Virus record (IMG/VR): IMGVR_UViG_3300023179_000070
Location: 1 to 64,000 of that record
From: a virus
Reading direction: 5' to 3' (one strand)
DNA: 64,000 nucleotides
Shown: positions 1 to 8,557 of the stretch, piece by piece
How positions within the stretch are numbered: position 1 is the stretch's first letter
How the letters are laid out: every line of letters begins with the position of its first letter
Translations under genes and position numbers: made by a program
Notes under the pieces: model-generated
What the model was told of the DNA's origin: nothing
Seen by the model: the letters and a program-made list of their open reading frames with translations, nothing else
The model's database searches: none

Positions 1-214
1 CGCAAGTTAATACGCTTTCAACGAATTTAGCTGCGACTGGAAGTACGCTTGTAACGAATCTTGCTTCGACTGGTAGTTCGTTACAATCGCAAGTTAATAC
101 GCTTTCAACGAATTTAGCTGCGACTGGAAGTACGCTTGTAACGAATCTTGCTTCGACTGGTAGTTCGTTACAATCGCAAGTTAATACGCTTTCAACGAAT
201 TTAGCTGCGACTGG
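1..214. repeat. 87-bp perfect tandem repeats inside fibre gene
   Basis: Bases 1-87, 88-174 and 175-214 carry the same 87-bp unit (c1, c88 and c175 are equivalent positions). The third copy diverges after ctgg at 211-214. The unit is 29 codons long, so copy changes keep the frame. Within each unit two similar half-units encode TNLAxTGSxL. The repeats use ACG, TCG and GCG codons that are rare in the rest of this AT-rich window. More copies probably lie to the left of the window. Confidence 0.95.
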
Positions 215-992
215 TAATACTCTAAGTTCTAATATTAATTCATTGAGTGGAACACTTACTTCTACTTATGCTACAATAGTAAATTTAGCTTCTACGGGTT
301 CAACTTTAAATAAAAAAATAGATGATCTTAGTGGAGTATCTGTTCTTACTTATGGAGATCAATTAATTTTAGGTAATAAAACTTTTAATGGTAATACAAC
401 AATTAATAATTTATTTGTTACTGGTACTCAAACTATTGTAAATACAACAAATTTTAGCGTTCAAAGTCCTTATCTTCTTTTAAATCTTACTGGAGGAGCA
501 GTTGATGGTGGAATTTTCTTTGTTACTGGAGCGGGATTAACTGGACTAAATGATAGTGGTCCAATTATAGGCTTTGATCATAGTAATAAATTTAAATTTG
601 GCATAAGTACAAGAAATAGTGATCTTTCACCTTTATCTGATATTGCATCTGTACAAAATATTATAGCTTATAGTGGAGTAGCAGATAATAAATTTGCAAC
701 AATAATTAATTTAAACACAACGGGTTCAAATCTTCAAAATCAAATAAATACAATATTATCTAATCAACAAATATTTACAACATCATTAACACCTGGTAGT
801 GATGCTTATCAAATAAATTATCCAATACCTTTTAATTTAATACCTAAAATTCAAGCTACATTAGAAGTTCCAGGGAATATATTGTATAATTTAACTATAA
901 GTAATATTAACATGACAGGTTATACAGGTTTATTATCTGATGATTTAACTGAAAATGGTGCAAAAATACATACTTTTGCAAGCATACAGTAA
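1..992 (+). CDS. Tail fibre protein, C-terminal part (5' end outside window)
   Basis: The frame is open from the left edge (first full codon at base 3) to the stop at 992, so about 330 C-terminal residues of a longer protein are visible. The first part consists of 29-residue repeats rich in Thr, Ser, Leu and Asn (unit includes STNLAATGSTL and TNLASTGSSL), encoded by perfect 87-bp DNA repeats. Next comes a YGDQLILGNKTF segment, which resembles the QTISGNKTF motifs of the next gene, and then a C-terminal region of about 90 residues that may be a receptor-binding or trimerising head. Fibre assignment rests on this repetitive low-complexity pattern, the shared motif and the neighbouring tail genes. 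An internal ATG at 243 is unlikely to be the start because the frame is open through the repeats. Confidence 0.7.
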   Translation, partial: QVNTLSTNLAATGSTLVTNLASTGSSLQSQVNTLSTNLAATGSTLVTNLASTGSSLQSQVNTLSTNLAATGNTLSSNINSLSGTLTSTYATIVNLASTGSTLNKKIDDLSGVSVLTYGDQLILGNKTFNGNTTINNLFVTGTQTIVNTTNFSVQSPYLLLNLTGGAVDGGIFFVTGAGLTGLNDSGPIIGFDHSNKFKFGISTRNSDLSPLSDIASVQNIIAYSGVADNKFATIINLNTTGSNLQNQINTILSNQQIFTTSLTPGSDAYQINYPIPFNLIPKIQATLEVPGNILYNLTISNINMTGYTGLLSDDLTENGAKIHTFASIQ

Positions 993-1001
993 TACTATTA
1001 A

Positions 1002-1008
1002 GTGTAAT
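1002..1008 (+). promoter_or_regulatory. GTGTAAT box (putative late promoter)
   Basis: GTGTAAT lies just after the stop of the upstream fibre gene and 68 nt before the ATG of the next fibre gene, which has its own AAGGA ribosome site. The same heptamer recurs upstream of many virion genes in this window. No -35 element is visible. Confidence 0.45.
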
Positions 1009-1076
1009 TTTATTAGATTCTTTAGTTCGCCTTTAAAAGCGACAACTTAGCGCAAGCTAATAAAAAGAATAAGGAT

Positions 1077-3083
1077 ATGGCAAATATATTTAAGGCTAAA
1101 ACTTTAGTAGGTAAAAGTGGGATTTTTTCTCAAGAAGTAATTGCCCCTAATCTCGTTTATAATACTGGAAATCAAACTATATCTGGAATCAAAACTTTTG
1201 TTTCTCGCCCAACTGTAAATGGCACAGGAGTTTTGTTGAGCGGTGAAGCAGCAAGTCTTCCAATTACTATCGTTTATACTACTGGTAATCAAACTATTTC
1301 TGGTAATAAAAGTTTTGTTAATAATCTTGAAGTTCAAGGAACTGGTATTTTTAATGCTTTAGATTTAAGTAATATTAGTCAATTTGATTTCTCTGGAACA
1401 AATATTAGTTTAATAAATGGAAATGTTAATATTTCTGGAGGAACACTTTATATTTCTGGAAATCCAGTATTAACAATTTTACCAACTACAATTGTTTATA
1501 CTACGGGTAATCAAACTATATCAGGAACTAAAACTTTTTCAGCAAATACATATTTTCAAAATGATATTATTGTAACTGGAAATGCAAGAATATCAGGCGC
1601 AAGTTATTTTAATGATAATGTATACATAACAGGCAATTTAAGTGTTGGAGGTAATATAAATAACCCAACTTTAGTTTTGACAAAAAATAAACAAACTATA
1701 AGTGGAGATAAAACTTTTGCAGATATAGTTTCTCTTAATGCTTATATTGGAAATGGATATGATAGTTCTAATCTTGATTATCGTTTAAATATTGGTGGAA
1801 ATATAGATGAAAACGTAGGAATTCAAATAGATAGTTATGGAATAAATCCACCTCAAATTTTAATGAGAAGAGCTAGAGGAATACCTACTGGTCTTTCTGG
1901 AGTATTAAAAGATGATGTTTTATTTAATTTACAAGCAAGAGGTTATGTTTCTGGTTTAAACGCATATTCTCAAAATAGTAGAGCGGCTGTAAGATTATTA
2001 GCTGCAGAGGATTGGGTTGCAAGAGCAGGTTATACTGGCCAAGGAACTTATATTTTATTTAGAACAACTAATACTGGTAGTGGCCTAGCTATGGATAAAG
2101 TTATAATTGGAACTAGCGGACTTAATGTTTTAGATGGAAATATTTATGTAAGTGGAAATCAAGTATTAACTGGAATAGATCTAAGTCCTTACGCAACAAA
2201 TACAAATCTTATTGCAACTGGAAATACTTTAAATCAAAAAATAGATAATTTAAGTGGTACATCAGTTCTTGTATATGGAAATCAAATTATTTCTGGAAAT
2301 AAAACTTTTATAAATAATATAAATATTTCTGGTACAGGTATTTTTAATGCTTTAGACTTAAATAATATTGATGTACTAAGTATTTCTGGAGTCGATATCA
2401 ATATTAATAATGGAAATATTATTTCTAATGGAACAATAAATGGTACTAATCTAGTTTATAATACTGGTTCTCAAGATGTTTCTGGAATTAAAAATTTTAG
2501 CAATAGGCCAACAGTAAATGGCACAGGAATTTTGTTAAGTGGGGAAGTAGCTAATTTACCTTCAACGATAGTATATACAACAGGTAACCAAACTATAAGT
2601 GGATATAAAACTTTTAATGATGCTTCTGGAATAAATCTTACTAATGGAACATATAGAATTAATAATATTCCATATAATACATTTACAATAAACTTTTTAA
2701 GTAGTAATGCAAATTTAAGCACTGGTCATAATTATATTAGTAATGTTGGTGCAGGATATCAAAGTAGTGCAACAGATAGACTTATTCCAGTGATGGATAA
2801 TTGCACTGCCAGAAAAGCTTCAATAAGTTTATTAAATGCAGGAGCAGGTAATAATGTGGTTGGAATTACTGGGTACTTTATTAATACATCTTCAATTCCA
2901 CCTCAAACTGGAATAATAAATGCTTCAATTTCTGCTACTGTAGGTAGTACTCAATTTAGTTATACTGGAACTTTTGCTACTCCAATTAATATTTCAGTTG
3001 GAGATAATGTAACATGCTCTTTATTTAGCAATAATACAGCAACAAATGTTAGAACATCTGCGACAATATATTGTTATAATTAA
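1077..3083 (+). CDS. Tail fibre protein with repeated QTISGxKTF modules
   Basis: This 668-residue protein is probably a complete fibre subunit. The start is an ATG preceded by AAGGA. About seven copies of a GNQTISGxKTF-like motif are spread along it (near residues 27, 68, 143, 208, 402, 461 and 502). A block of about 40 residues beginning RPTVNGTG occurs twice, near residues 43 and 475, so the gene has grown by internal duplication. The last 130 residues (from about NFLSSNANL to the end) lack the motif and have three Cys; they are the best candidate for the distal receptor-binding domain. Role is inferred from repeat architecture and location; I do not recognise a named family. Confidence 0.65.
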   Translation: MANIFKAKTLVGKSGIFSQEVIAPNLVYNTGNQTISGIKTFVSRPTVNGTGVLLSGEAASLPITIVYTTGNQTISGNKSFVNNLEVQGTGIFNALDLSNISQFDFSGTNISLINGNVNISGGTLYISGNPVLTILPTTIVYTTGNQTISGTKTFSANTYFQNDIIVTGNARISGASYFNDNVYITGNLSVGGNINNPTLVLTKNKQTISGDKTFADIVSLNAYIGNGYDSSNLDYRLNIGGNIDENVGIQIDSYGINPPQILMRRARGIPTGLSGVLKDDVLFNLQARGYVSGLNAYSQNSRAAVRLLAAEDWVARAGYTGQGTYILFRTTNTGSGLAMDKVIIGTSGLNVLDGNIYVSGNQVLTGIDLSPYATNTNLIATGNTLNQKIDNLSGTSVLVYGNQIISGNKTFINNINISGTGIFNALDLNNIDVLSISGVDININNGNIISNGTINGTNLVYNTGSQDVSGIKNFSNRPTVNGTGILLSGEVANLPSTIVYTTGNQTISGYKTFNDASGINLTNGTYRINNIPYNTFTINFLSSNANLSTGHNYISNVGAGYQSSATDRLIPVMDNCTARKASISLLNAGAGNNVVGITGYFINTSSIPPQTGIINASISATVGSTQFSYTGTFATPINISVGDNVTCSLFSNNTATNVRTSATIYCYN

Positions 3084-3094
3084 TTAAAATTAAT

Positions 3095-3123
3095 TTGAAA
3101 TTAATATTACATTTTATTATTAT
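3095..3123 (+). promoter_or_regulatory. Sigma70-type promoter for sulfotransferase gene
   Basis: TTGAAA at 3095-3100, 17-bp spacer, TATTAT at 3118-3123, then 6 nt to the ATG at 3130. The start codon sits where transcription should begin, so the mRNA may be leaderless. There is no Shine-Dalgarno sequence. Confidence 0.55.
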
Positions 3124-3129
3124 AATAAA

Positions 3130-3939
3130 ATGTCTGAAAAGCAAGTATTTTTTATTTCTGGCCTTCCTAGATCAGGCTCTACATTACTTTGTAATATTTT
3201 AGCTCAAAATCCAGAGTTTTTTGTTACTAAAGCTACTAGTGGTTGTGTTGAAGTACTATTTTCTATTAGAAATCAATGGGATAGAATAATAGAACATCAA
3301 GCAGAAGGAATAAATAGAAATCAATTAAAAAATGTATTGAAAGGATCTTTAAATTCTTATTATTTAACAAATAAAAATATTATATTTGACAAAGGGCGCG
3401 GATGGTTATCTATGATAGAAACTCTTGAATTTGCTTTAGATAAAAAAGTAAAACTAATTTGCACAGTAAGAAATATAAATGAAATTCTTGCATCTTTTGA
3501 AGGATTATGGCGTAATACAACTGGTCAAAGTCAATGGAATATAGAGCAAAATAATTATGAAAAATCTCTTACAGTTAAAGGTAGATGCGAGCTTTGGAGT
3601 GAAGCTGGTCAACCTCTTGGTTCTGCTTTTAATAGATTAAAAGATGCAATTGATAGAGGGCACAAAGATAGATTATTTTTCATGGAATTTGATAATTTAA
3701 CAACTTATCCAAAAGAAACTATTAAAAATATTTATGATTTTCTTGGTTTAGAGTATTATAATCATAATTTTGATAATGTTATACAAGTTACAAAAGAAGA
3801 TGACGATAATATACATAGAATCAAAGATCTTCATACAATTCGATCAGTTGTAAAACCAGTGCCACTAAAAGCATATCAAATACTTGGAGAAGTTGCTGAT
3901 AAATATGCAAATTTAGAATTTTGGCGTAATTTAAAATGA
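3130..3939 (+). CDS. Sulfotransferase family protein
   Basis: The 269-residue protein has the PAPS-binding loop of sulfotransferases at residues 11-20 (GLPRSGSTLL). Later it has a CTVRNINEILASF stretch resembling the 3'-phosphate-binding region, where an Arg and a downstream Ser/Asp-rich helix are usual. Family members move sulfate from PAPS to carbohydrate or tyrosine acceptors. The acceptor here is unknown. The gene overlaps the next glycosyltransferase gene by ATGA, so the two are probably translated together. Their position between fibre and neck genes suggests they modify virion or host-surface glycans; that is inference. The gene has its own sigma70-type promoter, unlike the late genes around it. 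Confidence 0.75.
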   Translation: MSEKQVFFISGLPRSGSTLLCNILAQNPEFFVTKATSGCVEVLFSIRNQWDRIIEHQAEGINRNQLKNVLKGSLNSYYLTNKNIIFDKGRGWLSMIETLEFALDKKVKLICTVRNINEILASFEGLWRNTTGQSQWNIEQNNYEKSLTVKGRCELWSEAGQPLGSAFNRLKDAIDRGHKDRLFFMEFDNLTTYPKETIKNIYDFLGLEYYNHNFDNVIQVTKEDDDNIHRIKDLHTIRSVVKPVPLKAYQILGEVADKYANLEFWRNLK

Positions 3940-4802
3940 AAACTATAGTATTTTTTTTACAAGGTGGTATAGGTAAACATATAGCAGCAACTGCTGTAGT
4001 CGAAAATATAACCAAAAATTATCCAGATAGAAAATTGATTGTAATATGCCCATATCCAGAAGTTTTTCTTAATAATCCATTTATTTATAGAATTTATAGA
4101 TCAAATACTGCTCAATATTTTTATGAAGATTTTATAAAAAATAAAGATGTAATATTCTTAGGTAACGAAGTATATCAGTCTCATGCATATGTAGTAGAAA
4201 AAAAACATTTAATTGAAGCATGGTGCAATATGTTTGGATTAAAATATACTGGAGAAAATCCCAGATTATTTTTAAACTATCCAGAAGTTATAGATGTTGC
4301 TAAAAAATATAATAAAAATAAACCATTATTACTTCTTCAAACTAATGGAGGAGGAGATGGAAATCATTACAATTGGGCTAGAGATTTACCAGAATTTTTA
4401 GTTAAAGATTTAATAAATAAATTAAAAGATAATTATCATATATACCATATTGCACGAAATGATCAAATTTCATATGAACATACAGAAAAAGTTAGCGCTC
4501 ATTGGAGAGAAATTTTTTGTCTGATTAGCTTAAGTCAAAAACGATTATTTATAGATTCTTTTGCTCAACATGCATCTGCTGCCCTTAGTCTACCTTCGAC
4601 TGTTTGTTGGATAAGCACTAATCCAGATCATTTAGGGTATAATATACATAAAAATATACTAGCAAAAGATCATGCCAAAATATTTACTCATAATATAGAT
4701 GGAATTGTTATGGAAAAGGAGTTTGCTGGATTACCCCATCAATGCAATTACAATATATTACAAGCTTTTAATAAAGAAGAAATACTATCAACTTTGCTTT
4801 AA
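3936..4802 (+). CDS. Glycosyltransferase, GT9/heptosyltransferase-like
   Basis: This 288-residue protein has the N-terminal GT-B signature of family 9 enzymes (QGGIGKHIAATAV at residues 9-21, followed by a VICPYPEVF strand). Its C-terminal half has an acceptor/donor region with LFIDSFAQHASAALSLPSTVCW, matching the DSFxxHxAxA pattern of GT9 proteins. Typical GT9 enzymes transfer heptose or related sugars to lipopolysaccharide core. It overlaps the sulfotransferase gene by 4 nt. The donor cannot be deduced. Other GT9-like sequences occur at 27685-30748 in the same genome. Confidence 0.7.
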   Translation: MKTIVFFLQGGIGKHIAATAVVENITKNYPDRKLIVICPYPEVFLNNPFIYRIYRSNTAQYFYEDFIKNKDVIFLGNEVYQSHAYVVEKKHLIEAWCNMFGLKYTGENPRLFLNYPEVIDVAKKYNKNKPLLLLQTNGGGDGNHYNWARDLPEFLVKDLINKLKDNYHIYHIARNDQISYEHTEKVSAHWREIFCLISLSQKRLFIDSFAQHASAALSLPSTVCWISTNPDHLGYNIHKNILAKDHAKIFTHNIDGIVMEKEFAGLPHQCNYNILQAFNKEEILSTLL

Positions 4803-4817
4803 ATTATTATATTTAAA

Positions 4818-4824
4818 GTGTAAT
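4818..4824 (+). promoter_or_regulatory. GTGTAAT box, 7 nt before start codon
   Basis: GTGTAAT at 4818-4824 is followed by ttaaggt and the ATG at 4832. The spacing would place transcription start at or next to the ATG. AAGG lies within the spacer but would be at the extreme 5' end of such an mRNA. Confidence 0.5.
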
Positions 4825-4831
4825 TTAAGGT

Positions 4832-5341
4832 ATGATCATTAATACTGTAACATCTATTGCACAAGAAATATATGAAGAAATAGGCGAACCATCAGATTTA
4901 AGTATAGCTGCTATCGCTGCATGGGTAAGAAGAAATATTGGTGGTTTAGGCAATTTATTGAATAATTCTTACTCAATTGATGATACAACTCTAGAAATAG
5001 CTCCTAAACTTGCTGATATAGAAAAATATATACTTAAAAAAATGTATTCAATTTACTTTTTTGATATTAAAATTAAAAGTACTGGAAGTTTAGCAATAAA
5101 TGATTATGTTGTTATAAAAGATGATATTGCTAGTGTCCAAAAATTAAATAAAAATGAAGTATTAAGAAATTTCTATATGATACGTAAACAAGAGTACGAA
5201 GAATTAAAGCAATTAGTTTATCAATATAAACTTAATAACTCTTCCCCATTACAAGTAGCTGGTGATGATACAGAAGCTGGCAACTATAAATTTGAGAAAG
5301 AGCCATTATATTATATCAGAACGATTTACTATGCGTCATAA
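4832..5341 (+). CDS. Putative head-tail connector / neck protein
   Basis: 169 residues, mostly helical, with Glu/Asp-rich surface (SIAQEIYEEIGEPSDLSIAAIAAWVRRN near the start). No named domain is recognisable with certainty. It is the first gene of a compact +strand run (4832-7247) whose members abut or are 1-2 nt apart and which ends just before the major tail protein. In long-tailed phages that place is occupied by head completion, neck and tail terminator proteins, and a short helical protein opening this set is consistent with a connector. Function is inferred from position. It begins directly after a GTGTAAT box. Confidence 0.45.
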   Translation: MIINTVTSIAQEIYEEIGEPSDLSIAAIAAWVRRNIGGLGNLLNNSYSIDDTTLEIAPKLADIEKYILKKMYSIYFFDIKIKSTGSLAINDYVVIKDDIASVQKLNKNEVLRNFYMIRKQEYEELKQLVYQYKLNNSSPLQVAGDDTEAGNYKFEKEPLYYIRTIYYAS

Positions 5342-5343
5342 TT

Positions 5344-5784
5344 ATGAGCTATATTCCTTCAGATGTTGCAGCTGGATTTTCTCAGGAATATGATCAATTT
5401 TTTGATTATTTTTCAAGAGAATTTGTAGTACACAAAGATCCAATACAAGTTATTAATCAAGTTCAAAGTCCAACTTTATATGGATATGGTGGTGCATCTG
5501 ATCCAGTAAATTATACCTATATACCTGTAACAGGAGTTTTTAGAGGAAGAATATATTATAATAACGCAAGAGATGTAGATGCTGTTAATAGTGAATTAAA
5601 ATTGGTTTTTGCACGAGGAGATGTCACATTAAAAGTCAAACAACCAGCAAGAGATTTTATAGCAAATGGAAGAACTTTAAAAGTAGAATTTGATGGAAAA
5701 TCATGGAATGTTATTACTGAAGACGTTACTAAAGTATATTTGGATAAAAAATATTATATTTATGGATTAGAACAGGCAAAATAA
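5344..5784 (+). CDS. Putative head-completion / head-tail joining protein
   Basis: 146 residues beginning MSYIPSDVAAGF. The central part alternates beta strands (GVFRGRIYYNNARDV, LKLVFARGDVTLKVK) and ends with VEFDGKSWNVITEDV, the type of small beta-barrel found in head-tail joining proteins. The gene starts 2 nt after the preceding stop, so the genes are translationally coupled. I do not recognise a specific family; the call depends on size, predicted fold and place in the neck gene run. Confidence 0.4.
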   Translation: MSYIPSDVAAGFSQEYDQFFDYFSREFVVHKDPIQVINQVQSPTLYGYGGASDPVNYTYIPVTGVFRGRIYYNNARDVDAVNSELKLVFARGDVTLKVKQPARDFIANGRTLKVEFDGKSWNVITEDVTKVYLDKKYYIYGLEQAK

Positions 5785-5785
5785 T

Positions 5786-6373
5786 ATGGCAAGTAAAATT
5801 AATTTTAATCAAGTTAAAAAAGAAATTTCAAATAATTATAAAAGAGCTATTGAACGACAAGGACTCAGTTTAGCTAGAGAAATTTTAGAAGAAAATAAAA
5901 ATAAATATATTGACGAAATTGAAAATCATCCAGTGTCTAAAGAACTACAAGAGGGACCAGAAGGAGAAAATTTAAGTGATACTTTAGATGGAAAAGAAAA
6001 TTTATTCGCTTTCATTGGTTTTGATGTTAATAGAAAACCAGTTAAAGAATTAACCGATTTTATAAAAGACAATACTTCTTTAGATAGAAAATCTATTTTT
6101 GACGAGGAAAAACTTGAATTAAAATTCAACGTTACTACTCCTTCATTAGATGAAATAAAATCTGCAACTCCATTACCATTTGAAGGTGGAATAAGCTGGG
6201 TTAAGGGAATTGAAGATGGAATTTCTGGTTTTGGTTACTATGTTTATGGAATGTTCAAACAAAGCAGATCTAAACATGGTATACAATCTAAAAATAAAGT
6301 TAGATCTCTTAACTATAGACCAGTAAAATATATGAGTGAATTATATAATAAATTCATAAAAAATTTAAAATAA
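5786..6373 (+). CDS. Putative tail-completion protein
   Basis: 195 residues. The N-terminus is a basic helix with ERQGLSLAREILEENK, a pattern resembling tail completion proteins of the HK97 gp10 type, and the C-terminus is Lys/Tyr rich (RSLNYRPVKYMSELYNKFIKNLK, split here only by description). Gap to the upstream gene is 1 nt and to the downstream gene 1 nt. The assignment is positional and tentative. No enzymatic motif is seen. Confidence 0.35.
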   Translation: MASKINFNQVKKEISNNYKRAIERQGLSLAREILEENKNKYIDEIENHPVSKELQEGPEGENLSDTLDGKENLFAFIGFDVNRKPVKELTDFIKDNTSLDRKSIFDEEKLELKFNVTTPSLDEIKSATPLPFEGGISWVKGIEDGISGFGYYVYGMFKQSRSKHGIQSKNKVRSLNYRPVKYMSELYNKFIKNLK

Positions 6374-6374
6374 T

Positions 6375-7247
6375 ATGCTACCACAATACGACAATATATT
6401 AATGACTAGTATGCTTTTTTGGTTAGATAATAAAATCTTAACCAAAGGACAAGCTTATACAAATTATCAAAGCGTATTTTATCCTGTTCCAAATATGTAT
6501 TATGGATATTATACTTATGGCGCACCATTTAAACAGATGGTGATAGATTGTTCTGTAAGTGGGGCTAATATTATAAGTGGAGTATATGTAAGTGGAGTTT
6601 TCACTACCCCAGGACAAGGAACTTTAAGTGGCATAAATGCTCAAGAAGGCCAATTATATTTTAGTCAACCAATTACTAATCCTACTATAGCTTTAAGTGG
6701 AAATTATGCAGTTAAAGATTTTAATGTATATTTAACTAGCAAACCAGAAGAATTTTTATTATTTGAAACTGCATATGAGGTAAATCCAAAAACATATCAA
6801 AATCCAACTGGATTACCAATTAATGCTAATACGTATCCTATTATATATTTAAAATATCAAGGTGGCAAAAATAAACCATTTGCATTTGGTGGCATGGACC
6901 AAACTGTTAGTAATGTAAGAGCAATTATTATGGCTGATAGCGTATTTAATTTAGATGCTGTAACAAGTATAATGAAAGACTCTGTACGTCAAAATGTGCC
7001 ATTATTATATCCAGAAGATATGCCATTTAATTCATTAGGAAGTATTATTGATCCAGAAGGATGTTTTAATTATATTGAGCATATTACTGGTAAAATTGTT
7101 GATTATGATTATTCATATATTAATGATGTAAATGTTAGTAAAACTGATACAAGATTATTACAAGGTACAAATAGCTTAAATAGACATGTATATTCAGCTT
7201 TTGTTGATTTTGAAATAATTAAAAATAGACACCCTAGACAAGAATAA
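6375..7247 (+). CDS. Putative tail terminator / neck-associated virion protein
   Basis: 290 residues beginning MLPQYDNILMTSMLFWLDNK. The middle has repeated Ser-Gly-Val/Ile turns (SGANIISGVYVSGVF, GTLSGINAQEG) similar in style to the fibre and tail proteins of this phage. It is the last gene of the neck run and lies 59 nt before the major tail protein gene, where a tail terminator or tail-tube-capping protein often sits. I do not recognise a family. Expression is probably from the 4818 promoter as part of one operon. Confidence 0.4.
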   Translation: MLPQYDNILMTSMLFWLDNKILTKGQAYTNYQSVFYPVPNMYYGYYTYGAPFKQMVIDCSVSGANIISGVYVSGVFTTPGQGTLSGINAQEGQLYFSQPITNPTIALSGNYAVKDFNVYLTSKPEEFLLFETAYEVNPKTYQNPTGLPINANTYPIIYLKYQGGKNKPFAFGGMDQTVSNVRAIIMADSVFNLDAVTSIMKDSVRQNVPLLYPEDMPFNSLGSIIDPEGCFNYIEHITGKIVDYDYSYINDVNVSKTDTRLLQGTNSLNRHVYSAFVDFEIIKNRHPRQE

Positions 7248-7274
7248 AAAAATAAGAAAAAAATAAAAAATAAG

Positions 7275-7281
7275 GTGTAAT
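7275..7281 (+). promoter_or_regulatory. GTGTAAT box upstream of major tail protein
   Basis: GTGTAAT lies 24 nt before the ATG at 7306. The leader between them contains GGAGAAC, a good Shine-Dalgarno sequence. This is the long-leader version of the late promoter, in keeping with high expression of the tail tube subunit. Confidence 0.55.
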
Positions 7282-7305
7282 AACAATAAATGGAGAACAA
7301 ATAAT

Positions 7306-8457
7306 ATGGCAAGAAATCGTATAATTTATCAATCTGAAGCTTTATATGCTGGTCCATCACCAGCCACAGGTTTTCACTTAACTTCTGGAGCCAACATTCC
7401 TTGGGTTGGACCAACTGGAAATTCTTTAATTAATCAACTTCAAAGAATCCAAACAGCTAATTATAGCTTTTCAGTAGATCGTACTGATGTAAATCAATTT
7501 GGTCAATTAGCAGCTATTGATCGTGTTATCTTAACAAATCCAACAGTTAATCTTGATTTTAGTTATGTTTTAGCAAATCTTGCTAATGAAAATAATTTAG
7601 GATTTACAATTACTACAGCTACTGGTGGTGGTGGCGTAGAAGTTTCTGCTATTTCTGGAATTCTAAATGGAACACAAGACGAAAGAAATTATTTTATACG
7701 CACAGTGCCAGAAGGTAATGATGCGGTAAATTATTCAGATACAACAAGTAGCAACAATGGTGTTATTGGAATTGGAAATGGATTTATTAGTTCTTATGCA
7801 ACAGAAGGTTCTGTAGGAAACTTCCCAACCACAACAATTAAAGTTGAAGGTTTGAATATGAATTTCCAAAAAGGCTTGAGCGGAAATTATGTTCCAGCAG
7901 TTAATCCAACAGATGGTTCTGCATTATCAAATTACTACCAATTGCCACTCACAGTCCAAAATATGGGAACAAGTAGCGCAAGTGGAATTAGCGCTTTGCG
8001 CCCAGGAGATATTACTCTAACAATACCTCAAACAACTGGTGGTGGAGCAGATACTACAACAATGAATATTCAAAGCTACAGTCTAACATTTGATTTGGCT
8101 CGTACTCCAATTCAAAAATTGGGAAGTAGATTTGCATTCACAAGACCAATTAATTTCCCACTCTCTGTAAATCTAAGTGTTGATGCACAAGTTACAGATA
8201 TTATTACTGGAAATATTGCTGATCTAGTTTGTGATGATTCAACAACTTACACCCCAATTATAACAATTAAAGAGCCTGCTTGTGATAAAACAACAGCAAA
8301 AACAGTTGCTCAATATAAATTAAAAGGTGCCAAGTTAAATAGTCAAGAGTTTAGTTCTGATATCGGTAAGAATAAGACAGTAACTCTAACATTTAGCGCT
8401 CAAGTTGGAGGCCCACAAGATACACTTCGTGGATTATATATTAGCGGATTAGTTTAA
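7306..8457 (+). CDS. Major tail (tube) protein
   Basis: 383 residues, Ser/Thr/Gly/Asn rich and beta-rich, without enzymatic motifs. It lies between neck genes and the tape measure region and has its own promoter, ribosome site and strong terminator, as expected for an abundant structural protein. A recognisable core runs from about NFSYVL-like strands (NPTVNLDFSYVLANL) through SYSLTFDLARTPIQKLGS to the C-terminal TVTLTFSAQVGG strand. The protein encoded at 25245-26054 aligns with it along these segments, so the two are paralogues. Codon use is richer in C/G third positions than in neighbours, also consistent with high expression. Confidence 0.75.
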   Translation: MARNRIIYQSEALYAGPSPATGFHLTSGANIPWVGPTGNSLINQLQRIQTANYSFSVDRTDVNQFGQLAAIDRVILTNPTVNLDFSYVLANLANENNLGFTITTATGGGGVEVSAISGILNGTQDERNYFIRTVPEGNDAVNYSDTTSSNNGVIGIGNGFISSYATEGSVGNFPTTTIKVEGLNMNFQKGLSGNYVPAVNPTDGSALSNYYQLPLTVQNMGTSSASGISALRPGDITLTIPQTTGGGADTTTMNIQSYSLTFDLARTPIQKLGSRFAFTRPINFPLSVNLSVDAQVTDIITGNIADLVCDDSTTYTPIITIKEPACDKTTAKTVAQYKLKGAKLNSQEFSSDIGKNKTVTLTFSAQVGGPQDTLRGLYISGLV

Positions 8458-8479
8458 TATATAATTTAGTTAAAATTAA

Positions 8480-8511
8480 AATAACCCTCGCTTATGCGGG
8501 GGTTATTTTTT
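8480..8511 (+). terminator. Rho-independent terminator after major tail protein
   Basis: AATAACCCTCGC (8480-8491), loop ttat, GCGGGGGTTATT (8496-8507), followed by a T run to 8511. The 12-bp stem has a single T-G wobble. It is the clearest terminator in the window and sits 22 nt after the major tail protein stop, limiting read-through into the assembly genes. Confidence 0.92.
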
Positions 8512-8512
8512 G

Positions 8513-8519
8513 GTGTAAT
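8513..8519 (+). promoter_or_regulatory. GTGTAAT box restarting transcription after terminator
   Basis: GTGTAAT begins 2 nt after the terminator T run and lies 38 nt before the ATG at 8558. The leader carries AAGG repeats. The layout stops transcription after the tail tube gene and starts a new transcript for the tail assembly genes. Confidence 0.5.
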
Positions 8520-8557
8520 AGATTGTAGGTTAAAGGTTAAAATAAAGGTAAAAGATT

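Noticed and set aside
1-214. CRISPR array
   Set aside because: The 87-bp units are contiguous without spacers and are in-frame coding sequence.
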